Positions 18,452 through 28,329 of a stretch of DNA of 64,000 nucleotides are shown here, piece by piece. The notes under the pieces are model-generated. The model saw only the letters and a list, made by a program, of their open reading frames with translations. It did not search any database and had not been told where the DNA came from. The stretch comes from Zygosaccharomyces rouxii (taxonomy: Eukaryota > Ascomycota > Saccharomycetes > Saccharomycetales > Saccharomycetaceae), in the NCBI RefSeq assembly GCF_000026365.1, contig NC_012995.1, forward strand, positions 622,501-686,500, in the 5' to 3' direction. The position numbers were made by a program, and so were the translations under genes. Position 1 is the first letter of the stretch. Every line of letters begins with the position of its first letter.

Positions 18452-21400
18452 TTACATATGTTGCACGGTGTAGGAATGAACGATAACAGCTGTAGCGGTT
18501 TGAATATTCATCGATCTAATTACACCAAATTGTCTAATCTCAAGGCATAGGTCCAATTCGCTGAGAAGATGTCCTGGAATCCCATGTGCTTCCGTACCTA
18601 GAACGACTAGAGATTTTGCAGGAAACTTGTAATGATCATCTAATTTAACAGATTTATCGGTTTGTTCCAATCCAATTAGCGTATAACCTTCTTGCTTCTT
18701 CTGTTTCATGAACGACGTAATGTCTTGTGGTGTCACTTCTTCTATAGGCATCCATCTGTCAGCGGTAACTGCAACATTTTTAAATTGAGGGTTGTTCTTT
18801 ACTTTAATGTTGGGGACTGTCAGAAGTCCGACACCAAGAACGTCACATAATCTGCAGATACCACCCAAATTAGGGGCCTTATCCACTAAGGAGGCAACAA
18901 CTATCAGGTCGGACCTGTTCACAGTCTTTTCGGGTTTGGAGTTATCGATATCCATTAAGGTTTTCCATGCACCACTCTTCATTTGAAGTTGTGAAGACGA
19001 ATCAGGTGCGAATTCCCCATTAGAGTGTTCCTGGTCAATTCTTCTGATTAAAAATGATGAAGTATCATCTGTACCAATAGTCCAACCTTTGTAAGACAAA
19101 TACTTATTGAATAAACCTTCAGAGAAATATGGCACTTCTGCACTCGAAGTCCTCCTCAAGACTCCACCAAAGACCCCAGTCAAATTTAAGTCCTCATAAA
19201 TGTTCCAGGTATTGGCATCACCAACTCTGTATTTACCTGGAATTCTAAGCTGTTCAGCACCCAAATAGAGTTGATGTATAATCTGTTTAAGCGTTTCATT
19301 AGTAATAAATTGAGAAAATGAAGGCCAGAATGAAAGCATCAAAGAATTGGAGAAATGTCTAACCAAAGGTTTGTTCGAAGTAGCATTGGAAATAACCGAA
19401 CCCATAAAACGATTCAACAATCTTTGAGGGCAATCACTGTTAGCGCTAGTCAAACCCACTAGCACCAAGAATGCAATCCTTTCGTGACTCACAGTAACAG
19501 CTGGTTTCGTTTGATCATCCATGGAGGAGAAAACCAAATCTTCCACTACATTGGTCTTACCTTCTTCGTAGTGATCTGCTATCACATAAGCGGTAAACCA
19601 TTCTTTATAAGCTCTCACAAGAGGCGAAATGTCATCGGAAAGACTGGGCAACACAGAATCTTTCACAAAATTGAAGAGAAGACTTTTATCATAGACCTTG
19701 ATACCTAAGAGTAGAAGTTGCCAAGTTTGAACCCTTTTAATCTCTTCAATCCCATCTGTCTGTTTCTTGGGGAATAACAAATTTGTCGATCTGGCCGCCT
19801 TGACCAATGCTTGTTCTTTGAAATGTGCCCCACAGTATAAAAAGGTATCGATAATTAAAACCTTAGCTGAGATTTCTTCAGGACCGTAGACTTGCTCATA
19901 CAAGCTCTTACCCCCAGCTTGATACAAGTTAATCTTTTTATCATACAATTCTGCTATCACGGGTCTCAAAAAGAAAATGTTTACGTTCATCTGAGTGGAA
20001 GAGAGAATCCCCAATATCAAATTGATCAACCACCAATAGTCGGCCTTGTTGTCATCTAATTTCTCAGCATTGGACCTTATAAATTCATTGATATTTTGTG
20101 CCAACAAAGGTAAGTAGCCACGTCTAGTGTATGCCTGATCAATAATTCCTTGGCCACAATTTGAAATGATTGCTGCCAACCCAGCACCCTTTTCACTGTT
20201 CTCCGTAGCATAGTATAATACAGTTGGATGGAAGAGCCCCTCTATCAACGCATCATGGAGATTCTTTTGGTTCAATATTAATCTTTCACTAAAGACTTCT
20301 TCCCAAATAGCTAGAAAAACATTAATTACAGCAGATAGAAGATTCCAATTATTGTTATCAGCAACACCTTTCCCAACGGTAACGTAAGAATCGAGAACAT
20401 AAGTGCACAATTTAGAGATGTAGAGATTACCCTTGTAATTACCGTTTTCATTTGTCACATTAGAACTCAAAAGAGAAAGCAATTCTGTAACCTCATCTCC
20501 CTTCTTATCATAACCTTCCCAATTGACAGGAAATGCTTTGAGATGAATGAACAGAAACTTCATATAAGTTCCATAAATTTCATCTTTAAATTTGAAATCA
20601 CGACTACCGCCCAAAAAGTCCTTTACAATATTGTAAAGTTGTTTTAAATTTGACCATGTAAGTTCCAACAATTCTGCATCATTATCAAAAGTCTTCTCAT
20701 AAACGGTGACCAAGAACTTAAATTTGCTCTCTGAAAACTCCTTCAAAAGCGATCCATATAGTTTATCTAATTTAATAGATTTCCATGTATAGCTGTTGAA
20801 GCCAGCATAATCAACAAGGACATCAGCGCCCTCATAAGATTCGACATTCTCATCACCCGCTAAAAGACCAGAGAGAGCCTCAGATGCTTTGGAATTGAAT
20901 TCATCTTTGCAAATGCCACTTTTTGAAAGCTCAAAAATTAGAGGGCGAGTTATCGATATGTTTTCGTATCCAAGAATTAGTACCGATAACAATCCAAAGG
21001 TTTCGTCAACTTGAACCCAACTAGCAAAGCTTTCATCAATGTCCTCCGTCTTGAAATATGCGATTGCAAAATCTATGAAATCTTCTATCAATGGGGCAAA
21101 AAATTTGTATCCATTTTTGTTGTTCTTAACATGAGAAGATATCGTTTGGATCCATGCCTCTGGAGAGGTAGAATAATCTGTGTGAAGCAAAAATTTCAAA
21201 TTCATAGTTTGCAAAGTTGTTTCTACGATACCCTCCTCACTTTCCACTTCGAACAGTTTTTTAATCAATTCTAAATGGTATGGCGATATTAGCCTTGAAT
21301 TTTTCCCCTTCAAAGAGTTTATAATACCAAAGGTCAAATAGACTCTCGAAGGATCAAACAATGTAGGTTGCTCAACTAAATATTCCAAAGATACCGAGAT

Positions 21401-22756
21401 GGCAACCGAAGCATTTTCCTTACTCTGCGAAATTATGGATGTGATCCAATTCGAGAACCGTTCACCATATGGGCACGAAGATCCTTTGACGGTAAAATAG
21501 TGGGCCTCTAGAGCCGCTGGTAAAAAAGTTTTCTTTAAGGCCTTAACGTTGCTGGTGAAAACAGATTTATCGTCGATCATAAATAGCATGGAAACCATAT
21601 ATTTTCTAACGCTATCCATGGTTGCCTTTAAACCTGTGGAAAGAAGGATCAACCCCCAAGTGGGATGCAAAATATGGTTAGCGAACAAATTAAGGATTTG
21701 ACTGGTGGCGGCTTGGATCTGATTTAGCGCGGTTTCAAGCGCAACGATCTCGTACAGAGTAGTAAAATTATCCCAAATTTTAAGATATTCGTCCTTGTGA
21801 GCAGGATCCCAAGTGAATATATCTGTTTCAAAGGAGATAGGCAAAGATGCCAATTTTTCAATCGTCAATCTAAGCACGCAAATACCAAGCTTTCTGTATT
21901 CTTGTACTTTGTGGGACAACGCAAACTGCAGATTCTGCCAATATTCACCAGTTTTCAACAACGTCACTAGTTGAGAAGAAGGCTCAGATACTAATAGGAA
22001 CCTTAAAGTGAAAATTAGCGCGCTACGTAATTTCCAATCACGATTCATTCCATCGTCGACATACTGTTTAATTAAAGTCCAAACCACTTGATCAAAATGA
22101 CTGTCTTTCAAAGCTCTGCGAGCAATATGATCAATTCTCCATCTCAGAATACCCGAAGCAGTGAATGCCAAAATTTCCACATTACAACCTAATAGTAACA
22201 GTATAATATCATCCAATTTTTCTGCCTTTGAAATTTCAACACCAAAGGAATACACCGTTTCAAGAAATTTCAATAGAAAGATGGTGTCCACTTCATTCAG
22301 ATCACATTCACTTCCGTTCTCCCGACCTTGCGTGTCTACAAGCTGTTCGTATAGTACATTTTCAAATAATTTCTTATGATCCCTAGCTACGTAAGACTCT
22401 AATTCTTGAACAATCCAAGATTCGAAACGATACCACAATGGTTCAATTTTGCAAATGAGTTGAGCCACAACTCTCAATTCTTTGTCAGAGATTAATTCAT
22501 TGTAGGCACTGTCACCGTAGCCGGTAAAGGATTTAGAATCTAAAGATTCCATCTGCTGAAGTAGCTTGGACCTAACATTTTCAAAAAGGGTATCTATTAG
22601 ATCACTGCGGCCTGAAAAGTCTATCGAAATGATATTTAAAACGCCAAGCACCTGTGATAATTGATCCTCTTCCACTAGTCGGGACACTATCTTTATTTGT
22701 TCGTCATAGCCCAAATACTGACTAATTATTGCACTACCGTTATCGCTGACCGTCAT
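18452..22756 (-). CDS. TRM3: Trm3, tRNA Gm18 2'-O-methyltransferase
   Basis: A 1434-residue protein (1436 in S. cerevisiae, YDL112W) that methylates the ribose of guanosine 18 in the D loop of many tRNAs. The C-terminal ~150 residues are a SPOUT (SpoU) methyltransferase domain with the knot motifs: VASLVDKAPNLGGICRLCDV, VVLGTEAHGIP and SMNIQTATAVIVHSY. The long remainder is helical and repeat-like, as in the TARBP1 group. I start at the ATG at 22754-22756 (MTVSDNGSAII); the frame extends 16 codons upstream only to a TTG. It is divergent from ATG20 across 803 bp. Confidence 0.95.
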   Translation of the reverse strand: MTVSDNGSAIISQYLGYDEQIKIVSRLVEEDQLSQVLGVLNIISIDFSGRSDLIDTLFENVRSKLLQQMESLDSKSFTGYGDSAYNELISDKELRVVAQLICKIEPLWYRFESWIVQELESYVARDHKKLFENVLYEQLVDTQGRENGSECDLNEVDTIFLLKFLETVYSFGVEISKAEKLDDIILLLLGCNVEILAFTASGILRWRIDHIARRALKDSHFDQVVWTLIKQYVDDGMNRDWKLRSALIFTLRFLLVSEPSSQLVTLLKTGEYWQNLQFALSHKVQEYRKLGICVLRLTIEKLASLPISFETDIFTWDPAHKDEYLKIWDNFTTLYEIVALETALNQIQAATSQILNLFANHILHPTWGLILLSTGLKATMDSVRKYMVSMLFMIDDKSVFTSNVKALKKTFLPAALEAHYFTVKGSSCPYGERFSNWITSIISQSKENASVAISVSLEYLVEQPTLFDPSRVYLTFGIINSLKGKNSRLISPYHLELIKKLFEVESEEGIVETTLQTMNLKFLLHTDYSTSPEAWIQTISSHVKNNKNGYKFFAPLIEDFIDFAIAYFKTEDIDESFASWVQVDETFGLLSVLILGYENISITRPLIFELSKSGICKDEFNSKASEALSGLLAGDENVESYEGADVLVDYAGFNSYTWKSIKLDKLYGSLLKEFSESKFKFLVTVYEKTFDNDAELLELTWSNLKQLYNIVKDFLGGSRDFKFKDEIYGTYMKFLFIHLKAFPVNWEGYDKKGDEVTELLSLLSSNVTNENGNYKGNLYISKLCTYVLDSYVTVGKGVADNNNWNLLSAVINVFLAIWEEVFSERLILNQKNLHDALIEGLFHPTVLYYATENSEKGAGLAAIISNCGQGIIDQAYTRRGYLPLLAQNINEFIRSNAEKLDDNKADYWWLINLILGILSSTQMNVNIFFLRPVIAELYDKKINLYQAGGKSLYEQVYGPEEISAKVLIIDTFLYCGAHFKEQALVKAARSTNLLFPKKQTDGIEEIKRVQTWQLLLLGIKVYDKSLLFNFVKDSVLPSLSDDISPLVRAYKEWFTAYVIADHYEEGKTNVVEDLVFSSMDDQTKPAVTVSHERIAFLVLVGLTSANSDCPQRLLNRFMGSVISNATSNKPLVRHFSNSLMLSFWPSFSQFITNETLKQIIHQLYLGAEQLRIPGKYRVGDANTWNIYEDLNLTGVFGGVLRRTSSAEVPYFSEGLFNKYLSYKGWTIGTDDTSSFLIRRIDQEHSNGEFAPDSSSQLQMKSGAWKTLMDIDNSKPEKTVNRSDLIVVASLVDKAPNLGGICRLCDVLGVGLLTVPNIKVKNNPQFKNVAVTADRWMPIEEVTPQDITSFMKQKKQEGYTLIGLEQTDKSVKLDDHYKFPAKSLVVLGTEAHGIPGHLLSELDLCLEIRQFGVIRSMNIQTATAVIVHSYTVQHM

Positions 22757-23559
22757 AGTCCAGAAATGTCCAGAAATAGCATGCAATGGATTATTTCTGG
22801 TCAAAGATAGAGCCTATAGTTGCCATGCTTGGAGAGACTTTGAGATGAGATGAGATGAGATGAGAAGTAAGTGAAAAAAAATAGAGCACGTGACCGAAGA
22901 TCGATTATCATAAAGGAGCATTTCGGCGGCTCAGTGGTGATTCTGCCATCAAAAAGCTCTATACTCCTTAACCTTAAGATAGGATGAATTTTCTATGCTT
23001 CTTTTGGTGGAATTCTCTTGCCGGAGCTTATACCCAAACTTCAGCGCACAAACTATGTCCGAAGCAACCAGGGTATACTCGGACAAATATTGTCACGTGA
23101 TATACACATAGAAGGTCACCTGACCAAAAATAGCGCTAAACCACTCTAATAGACAGAGAATTGCCCATAAACTCTTACTACATGCTTCTTTTGCTGCCTT
23201 ATGAATCCTAACCTCTAGTTTTACCGTAAATAAGAAATTTATCAGATGTCACGTGTCCAGGACACGCATGACGTTCTTGTAACAATTTTCTTGACCCAGC
23301 GATAGTAGGCTAAAGACCACCCTTCGCCTCCCCTTCTCCCCTTCAATTAGTGCCTTTAGCGAACTTTAATACTACTCTTGGATATTCTAATTGGAACTTC
23401 AAGGAGTTGACATAGCCATTATTGGTGCCTTATAACGCTAGCTGAAATAAGGTCGAATCATTGGATCAAAAATCGGTACTATCCTTGGTAGTGTCAATTG
23501 ATTGGAAAGCATAAACGAATTTAAATAAAGTACCCGTTGTGATATACATTACAAAAATT
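22757..23559. promoter_or_regulatory. TRM3/ATG20 divergent promoter with three E-boxes and a GAGAT repeat
   Basis: No gene is apparent in this 803 bp. It holds three CACGTG boxes: 22887-22892, 23094-23099 (inside the full palindrome TCACGTGA) and 23250-23255. CACGTG is bound by Cbf1 and Pho4 in yeasts. A GAGAT tandem repeat at 22842-22866 lies about 85-110 bp upstream of TRM3 and has GATGAG cores related to PAC, though without the full GCGATGAG. Confidence 0.5.
22842..22866. repeat. GAGAT pentanucleotide repeat
   Basis: Four exact GAGAT units followed by GAGAA. It lies upstream of TRM3 and may be a slipped, degenerate PAC-like promoter element. Confidence 0.75.
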
Positions 23560-25464
23560 ATGGACAAGTTTGATGAAGTCGCAACGAACAGTCATCATGG
23601 AGAGGAAAATGTGGAGTCAAATGTTACGAAACAAGAGGAATCAGAAGATACCGATTCCCCTGCTGAGGTTGTAAATTCCCAAGGGAAAAGAGATGAGGAA
23701 GATAGGAGTAACGAAGACAATGAAGACGATGGCGAGGATAATTATGCATCAGAGATGGTTCATACAGCGATAACAGAAAAAGACAATCCATTTATTGAGC
23801 AAAATACAACTGAAGAAGACAAACAAATGGAACAGTCTTCGAGTCAAAATCATGTTTCCACCAAAAAACCTGGCAAGCAGCAATTGGTTAATCCGAACGA
23901 AGTGTATCAGGACGATATGGACGATATATTACCACTTGATGATCGTAGGCATTCATCCGCAGCTCAGAACAGTAGTTGCGACGATAGCATAAGTTCCATG
24001 AAGCATTCACCACCAAACGGGTCTCGAGAGGTCGATGGAGATAACACACAGATGCGTAATAAAGTCCAAATTTTAGAAACGAACAAGTTATCAGAAGGAC
24101 AAGGTCGCACGTATGTGGCTTACACGATCAAATACGGAGAAGCTATTGTTAAAAGACGGTACAGCGATTTTGAAAGCCTGAGAAACATTTTAATTAGATT
24201 GTTCCCTATGACGCTTATTCCACCCATACCCGAAAAACAAACGATTAAGACGTACGGTAAAGCTATCGCAGGCTCTAAATCGACCTATTTGCTGCCATCT
24301 GAAAGCGCTGGATCTGTCGATCTTTCACTTTCTGTAATCAATGGACCTGTCAATAACAGTGATGAGAGGCTCATACGGCACAGGATACGTATGTTGACAG
24401 GATTTTTAAACAAACTTTTACAGATTGATGAAATTACCAAGACTTCAATCATTGCAGATTTTTTGGATTCGAACAATACCAATTGGTGTGATTTTATCAC
24501 CAGCTCTGCAACTTTCTCATCTTTACCGAAAAGCGTCTTACAATGCAATCCATTAGATCCGACAAATACTACGAAGGTTCATTCTTCGTTACCAATTCCC
24601 TATTCTTCGCCGCAGCTACTGAATAAAGATGGCTCAACAGATAGCAGAGACGGATTTACCACGATAGAACATGATTACAAAAGATACGAATTCATTTTAA
24701 ACAACGGGTTGTACAAATACAATAGAAGGATCACCAAGAACATGCACGATCTGAAATATTCTACAAAAGAGTTAAGCGATGCATTTGGAGAATTTGCCAG
24801 TAACCAAAGCCGCGGTGCGGATTTGGCCGAGCAACTCTCCCATACAAGCGATGCCTTTGAAGAAACTTCCGCAGAATTAGAAACCATAGTTGGAAGACTT
24901 TATTATAACATAAACGAGCCACTTAGCGAATGCGTTCACATGGCAGGCTCTGCAAGAGATCTAATCAAATACCGTAAGCTGAAGAGTATCCAATTAGACA
25001 TGGTCAAGAAATCCTTGGTTACGAAGAAAAGTCATTTGGAAAAATTACAAGAACAGGAGAAGGAATTAAAGAAGGTAGATGATGAGATCTCACAGGAGAT
25101 GGTTAAAGGCCAAAGAATTAATTTGGAGCATCCTCAACCGAGATCTTACAGCGGCAGGCTTTTTAACAAGTTCAGTAAGTTGGCCAACATTGTTAAAGAA
25201 TCTGTAAACTATCAAGATCCCGATGTTCACACAACGATCGCCACATTAAAGGCAGATATCGCTCAATTAGAGGAGTCCTTGAAGGTTTGCGAAGGTGATT
25301 TGGAAGTCATTACAAGTGTGATAAGAGACCAACAATTAAAGCAATTCTCCGAGGAAAGAGAAAGAGAGCTGGCAGAAATCCTTAAAAATTATTCGAAATA
25401 CTACAGAGAGTTTGCTGAAAAACAATTAAAACTATGGCAAGATGTTAAAACCAATCAAGCATGA
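23560..25464 (+). CDS. ATG20: Atg20, PX-BAR sorting nexin
   Basis: A 634-residue protein matching Atg20/Snx42 (YDL113C, 640 residues), which with Snx4 forms a sorting-nexin heterodimer for endosome-to-Golgi recycling and selective autophagy (Cvt pathway). The first ~165 residues are acidic and probably disordered. A PX domain follows (about 170-305), with VKRRYSDFESLRNIL and the PPIPEKQTIK turn that contact phosphatidylinositol 3-phosphate. It carries a long loop, as in the family. The C-terminal half (about 370-630) is a helical BAR region. The true start is the ATG at 23560 (MDKFDEVATN); codons before it in frame lead only to a GTG. Confidence 0.94.
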   Translation: MDKFDEVATNSHHGEENVESNVTKQEESEDTDSPAEVVNSQGKRDEEDRSNEDNEDDGEDNYASEMVHTAITEKDNPFIEQNTTEEDKQMEQSSSQNHVSTKKPGKQQLVNPNEVYQDDMDDILPLDDRRHSSAAQNSSCDDSISSMKHSPPNGSREVDGDNTQMRNKVQILETNKLSEGQGRTYVAYTIKYGEAIVKRRYSDFESLRNILIRLFPMTLIPPIPEKQTIKTYGKAIAGSKSTYLLPSESAGSVDLSLSVINGPVNNSDERLIRHRIRMLTGFLNKLLQIDEITKTSIIADFLDSNNTNWCDFITSSATFSSLPKSVLQCNPLDPTNTTKVHSSLPIPYSSPQLLNKDGSTDSRDGFTTIEHDYKRYEFILNNGLYKYNRRITKNMHDLKYSTKELSDAFGEFASNQSRGADLAEQLSHTSDAFEETSAELETIVGRLYYNINEPLSECVHMAGSARDLIKYRKLKSIQLDMVKKSLVTKKSHLEKLQEQEKELKKVDDEISQEMVKGQRINLEHPQPRSYSGRLFNKFSKLANIVKESVNYQDPDVHTTIATLKADIAQLEESLKVCEGDLEVITSVIRDQQLKQFSEERERELAEILKNYSKYYREFAEKQLKLWQDVKTNQA

Positions 25465-25503
25465 TGTTTTAGGGAATTTGGGAGTTTTAAATTGCAATAC
25501 GGA

Positions 25504-25507
<4 letters not shown>

Positions 25508-25534
<27 letters not shown>
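25508..25534. repeat. 27-nt poly(T) tract
   Basis: An uninterrupted T run 43 bp after the ATG20 stop, in the 215 bp gap before the convergent YDL114W-like gene. It is probably part of the 3' region of ATG20 or both genes. Confidence 0.8.
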
Positions 25535-25679
25535 CATTTTTATTTTTATTTCATGTTATTCTCCTTCCGCATGCATAATCACAATGGAGTATGAAATTGA
25601 TGTCATTCAGTTGATATAGAAGTGTTCAAAAGATATAAAAAAGTGAGGTAAGGTTTGATATAGAAGAGAGTTGATGAAA

Positions 25680-26540
25680 TCAATCTCTCGCAGCAGCAGC
25701 GGTTGATTTGTCCATTCCACTTAGATTTTTCAAAATCCTCAGATAAGGCCAGTTAAGGTTTTTAATAAAAGGCACTAAGTTGACGTAGTAAGGGGAATTT
25801 AATGTTCGTGTGCTATTGTGATCAATGGCATTTATAATTTGACTTGCCAATTCTGCAGGATCCACATCGGGAGCTAATAATTTAGAAGGTGTCTGTACGT
25901 TGGCAAACATTTCTGTTCTCAATTTTCCGGGGCACACTAAGAGAGTTTTAACGGGTCTCATTTTAATCCTTTTAAGACGTTGACTAAGAGAGTTGTGATA
26001 GGCAATGAGTCCACCTTTAGAGGCACCATAGGAAGTCAGGCTTGCAGGAGACGCAATACCCAGCACAGATGCTACATTTACTATGTAACCTTGTCCAATT
26101 TCAATGATACCGGGTAGGAAAGTTTGAATCATCATATAGGCCCCAATATAGTTCACGTCAATCACTTTGTGTATATCACTGTCTGATGTTTCCTGTAAAG
26201 GCGAAATACAAGTTATACCAGCATTATTAAACAGCAGAGTCACAATACCATGATTTTTTATGATTGTCTTATGCAACTCCTTTATCTGCTCGTACTTGGC
26301 CACATTACAAGGGTAATATACAATATTACCATTAGGATTTAGATCGACGGAAGGTGGCCCCAAATCTGCAATAATCACCCTTATACCTTTCAGAGCCAAT
26401 TTTTGAACCAATTGCCACCCAAAACCTTTAGAACCTCCCGTCACCAGTGCAATGGTTTCTCGATTCAACGAAATTCTACCAAAAGTGGGGGCGACGAACT
26501 CTTCCACATCTTCCTTACAACGTACAGCAAAACGGTACAT
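25680..26540 (-). CDS. YDL114W-like short-chain dehydrogenase
   Basis: A 286-residue classical short-chain dehydrogenase/reductase. The cofactor motif is TGGSKGFG (34-41), followed by NNAG (105-108), Ser158 in NVASVLG, and the catalytic pair Tyr171 and Lys175 in YGASK, so all active-site residues are present. Synteny (between ATG20 and IWR1) matches YDL114W (308 residues), an uncharacterised acyl-glycerone-phosphate-reductase-like protein. The acidic residue at the end of the second strand (IIADLG) suggests NAD rather than NADP preference, an inference. The substrate is unknown. A moderately hydrophobic C-terminal third could associate with membranes, but no clear transmembrane segment is seen. 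Confidence 0.88.
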   Translation of the reverse strand: MYRFAVRCKEDVEEFVAPTFGRISLNRETIALVTGGSKGFGWQLVQKLALKGIRVIIADLGPPSVDLNPNGNIVYYPCNVAKYEQIKELHKTIIKNHGIVTLLFNNAGITCISPLQETSDSDIHKVIDVNYIGAYMMIQTFLPGIIEIGQGYIVNVASVLGIASPASLTSYGASKGGLIAYHNSLSQRLKRIKMRPVKTLLVCPGKLRTEMFANVQTPSKLLAPDVDPAELASQIINAIDHNSTRTLNSPYYVNLVPFIKNLNWPYLRILKNLSGMDKSTAAAARD

Positions 26541-26956
26541 AAATTAATTTTCGGACCTCTGGAATTTTGGAGATTATATTGGAGGGGATTGAAGATGGAA
26601 TCCTATTTGGAAATACTCTATTTTATTTCGCCTGACACAAATTTAATATTATTCGGAATCTCGGCGACACACTGACGTTCTAATGCCAGCCGTAGGAAAA
26701 AAAACATAAGGAAATAACAGCAATAAAGTTCGACAACAAGAAAGCCTGGAGCGATATCATGCTGCTAGCTACTTATACATTGGCGGCTATATCTGTATAT
26801 CCTTCACACCTGTAGCGTAAATCATACATATCAGTGTGTACAACATGTCCGGGTAACATAAACCCGCCTTTGGAATTTCGCCTAAAACAGTGGGGAGTCG
26901 AAACTGACAGGATTCAGAAGTCGATTGAACGAACTCTTTACTCCATCAAGTGTTAA
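26541..26956. promoter_or_regulatory. YDL114W-like/IWR1 divergent promoter with a Reb1 site
   Basis: No gene is seen in this 416 bp. CCGGGTAA at 26849-26856 is an exact Reb1 core, 101 bp upstream of the IWR1 ATG, where Reb1 would be expected to position the nucleosome-free region. Confidence 0.55.
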
Positions 26957-27988
26957 ATGAGTGAAGCACCAGAGTTCATCAGGGTCAAGAGACGTAGAGA
27001 TGAAGACTCAGTACAGGCTTTGCTGGTTGATGAGGGTCAGAAGAAAAGAAAGAAGGGTAGATTCATCTTCAAGTTAGCAAGAACGGTTAACTCAGATAGT
27101 TATGAGAATGCAGATGAAGCATTAACTCCACTTCTGAAACTGGCTGCCAATGATCATCGTCATTTTGTTTTAGAACGGGAGGGGAAAAGACGTAGGGATT
27201 CTGATGATGTGGAACAAGTACCACCAGTTGGCAAACCCGCAAAAGTTTCTCATCTGGAAGACCACCAAAAGGAAGCTGATGATTTGCCGCCAGAGATCAA
27301 TCAGATGGTCTCTGACATTCTGAATTTGAATAAAAATGACAAAGGAGAGCAAAATAGACCACGTAAGCCCTCTAAGAAACATTTTGGCGGCAGTAATCGC
27401 GAAGTTGTTTCACTACCTAGTAACGATTACATTTACGATATTTACCACTTAGAAAGTCTGAAAGATGATGATTTGAACTCTTACAAATACGAGGATTTAG
27501 GGTTTGTTAAGATTGTTAATAAATTCATCGATTTAGTTCCCGACGAGGATACAGATCCCGAACAATGTTCTGATGATGAGGATTCAAACGAGGAGAACTA
27601 CTATCAGAACGATTATCCTGATGATGAAGACGATGACAGGTCAATTCCCCTAGGTAGTGAGGCTGATGAAGAAAGCTTACCTGAAGAAATTACTTGGAAG
27701 AAACAGCCACAAGATGATTACGCAGAACTTTTCGACAAACTGGGACAAAGCGATAACATCCTAGACTCTTTGAATACAAGTAATTTAGTTAATTTGGATG
27801 CGGACGATGACGATGACGATGAAGATTGGCATGAAGATCTGGATGACGAAGAGTTTGAAAACGACAATTATGATGGCAGAAATGGATACAAAGCTAACGA
27901 ATTTTTCCCTACCGATAAAGATGACTCATTAGCAGCCCATCGTGATAAAATATTTGGGAGACTAGAAAAGTTGTTGAACAAAGGCTAG
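26957..27988 (+). CDS. IWR1: Iwr1, RNA polymerase II nuclear import factor
   Basis: A 343-residue, strongly acidic protein matching Iwr1 (YDL115C, 353 residues). Iwr1 binds assembled RNA polymerase II in the cytoplasm and supplies its nuclear localisation signal. The N-terminus has two basic clusters (VKRRRDEDS and KKRKKGRF), consistent with the bipartite signal of the family. The conserved core is DYIYDIYHLESL, followed by YKYEDLGFVKIV (about 156-190). The C-terminal half has runs of Asp and Glu, including DADDDDDDEDWHEDLDDEE. The ATG at 26957 gives MSEAPEFIRVKRRR, as expected. Confidence 0.94.
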   Translation: MSEAPEFIRVKRRRDEDSVQALLVDEGQKKRKKGRFIFKLARTVNSDSYENADEALTPLLKLAANDHRHFVLEREGKRRRDSDDVEQVPPVGKPAKVSHLEDHQKEADDLPPEINQMVSDILNLNKNDKGEQNRPRKPSKKHFGGSNREVVSLPSNDYIYDIYHLESLKDDDLNSYKYEDLGFVKIVNKFIDLVPDEDTDPEQCSDDEDSNEENYYQNDYPDDEDDDRSIPLGSEADEESLPEEITWKKQPQDDYAELFDKLGQSDNILDSLNTSNLVNLDADDDDDDEDWHEDLDDEEFENDNYDGRNGYKANEFFPTDKDDSLAAHRDKIFGRLEKLLNKG

Positions 27989-28329
27989 AGTGCTGTTTTC
28001 ATTATGTTATTATTTGCATCAATATGTGACTGTTTTACAACTCTAAAGTACGCGGTGTGTGGATTGTCGAGGAAAACCGCGGTGTTTGGGTTAATGGAAT
28101 ATCTTTAGATTTTTTTTTCAAGACAGGCGGAAACAAACGCCACACCGACGCAGCGACGCGGAAGCATTGGAATTTTTCACCATTTTGACAAAATATTGAG
28201 GGTCGATGGGCGATGGGCCTAGTGGGCGGATGTTTTCCAATTATTGGCATAGGGTTCTTTGTTAGGTGCTGCTGGAGCCTTTTCTGTTGTGTTTTTGAGA
28301 GACTTTAGTAGGTCAGAGGCAATTGAAAG
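27989..28329 (+). promoter_or_regulatory. RPL9 promoter with two Rap1-like sites
   Basis: This 341 bp gap contains GTGTGTGGATT (28055-28065) and GTGTTTGGGTT (28082-28092), two direct copies resembling the Rap1 consensus RTGTRYGGGTG with two mismatches each, 27 bp apart and about 240-275 bp upstream of the ATG. A T-rich stretch follows (from 28111). This is the classic layout of a yeast ribosomal-protein promoter. No other gene is evident here. Confidence 0.55.

Noticed and set aside
22757..22804. 16-codon upstream extension of TRM3
   Set aside because: The extension begins with TTG; the first ATG at 22756 gives a length matching S. cerevisiae Trm3.
22757..23559. point centromere (CACGTG as CDEI)
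   Set aside because: No 80-90 bp near-pure AT element and no CDEIII (TCCGAA core in the right context) follow any of the CACGTG boxes.
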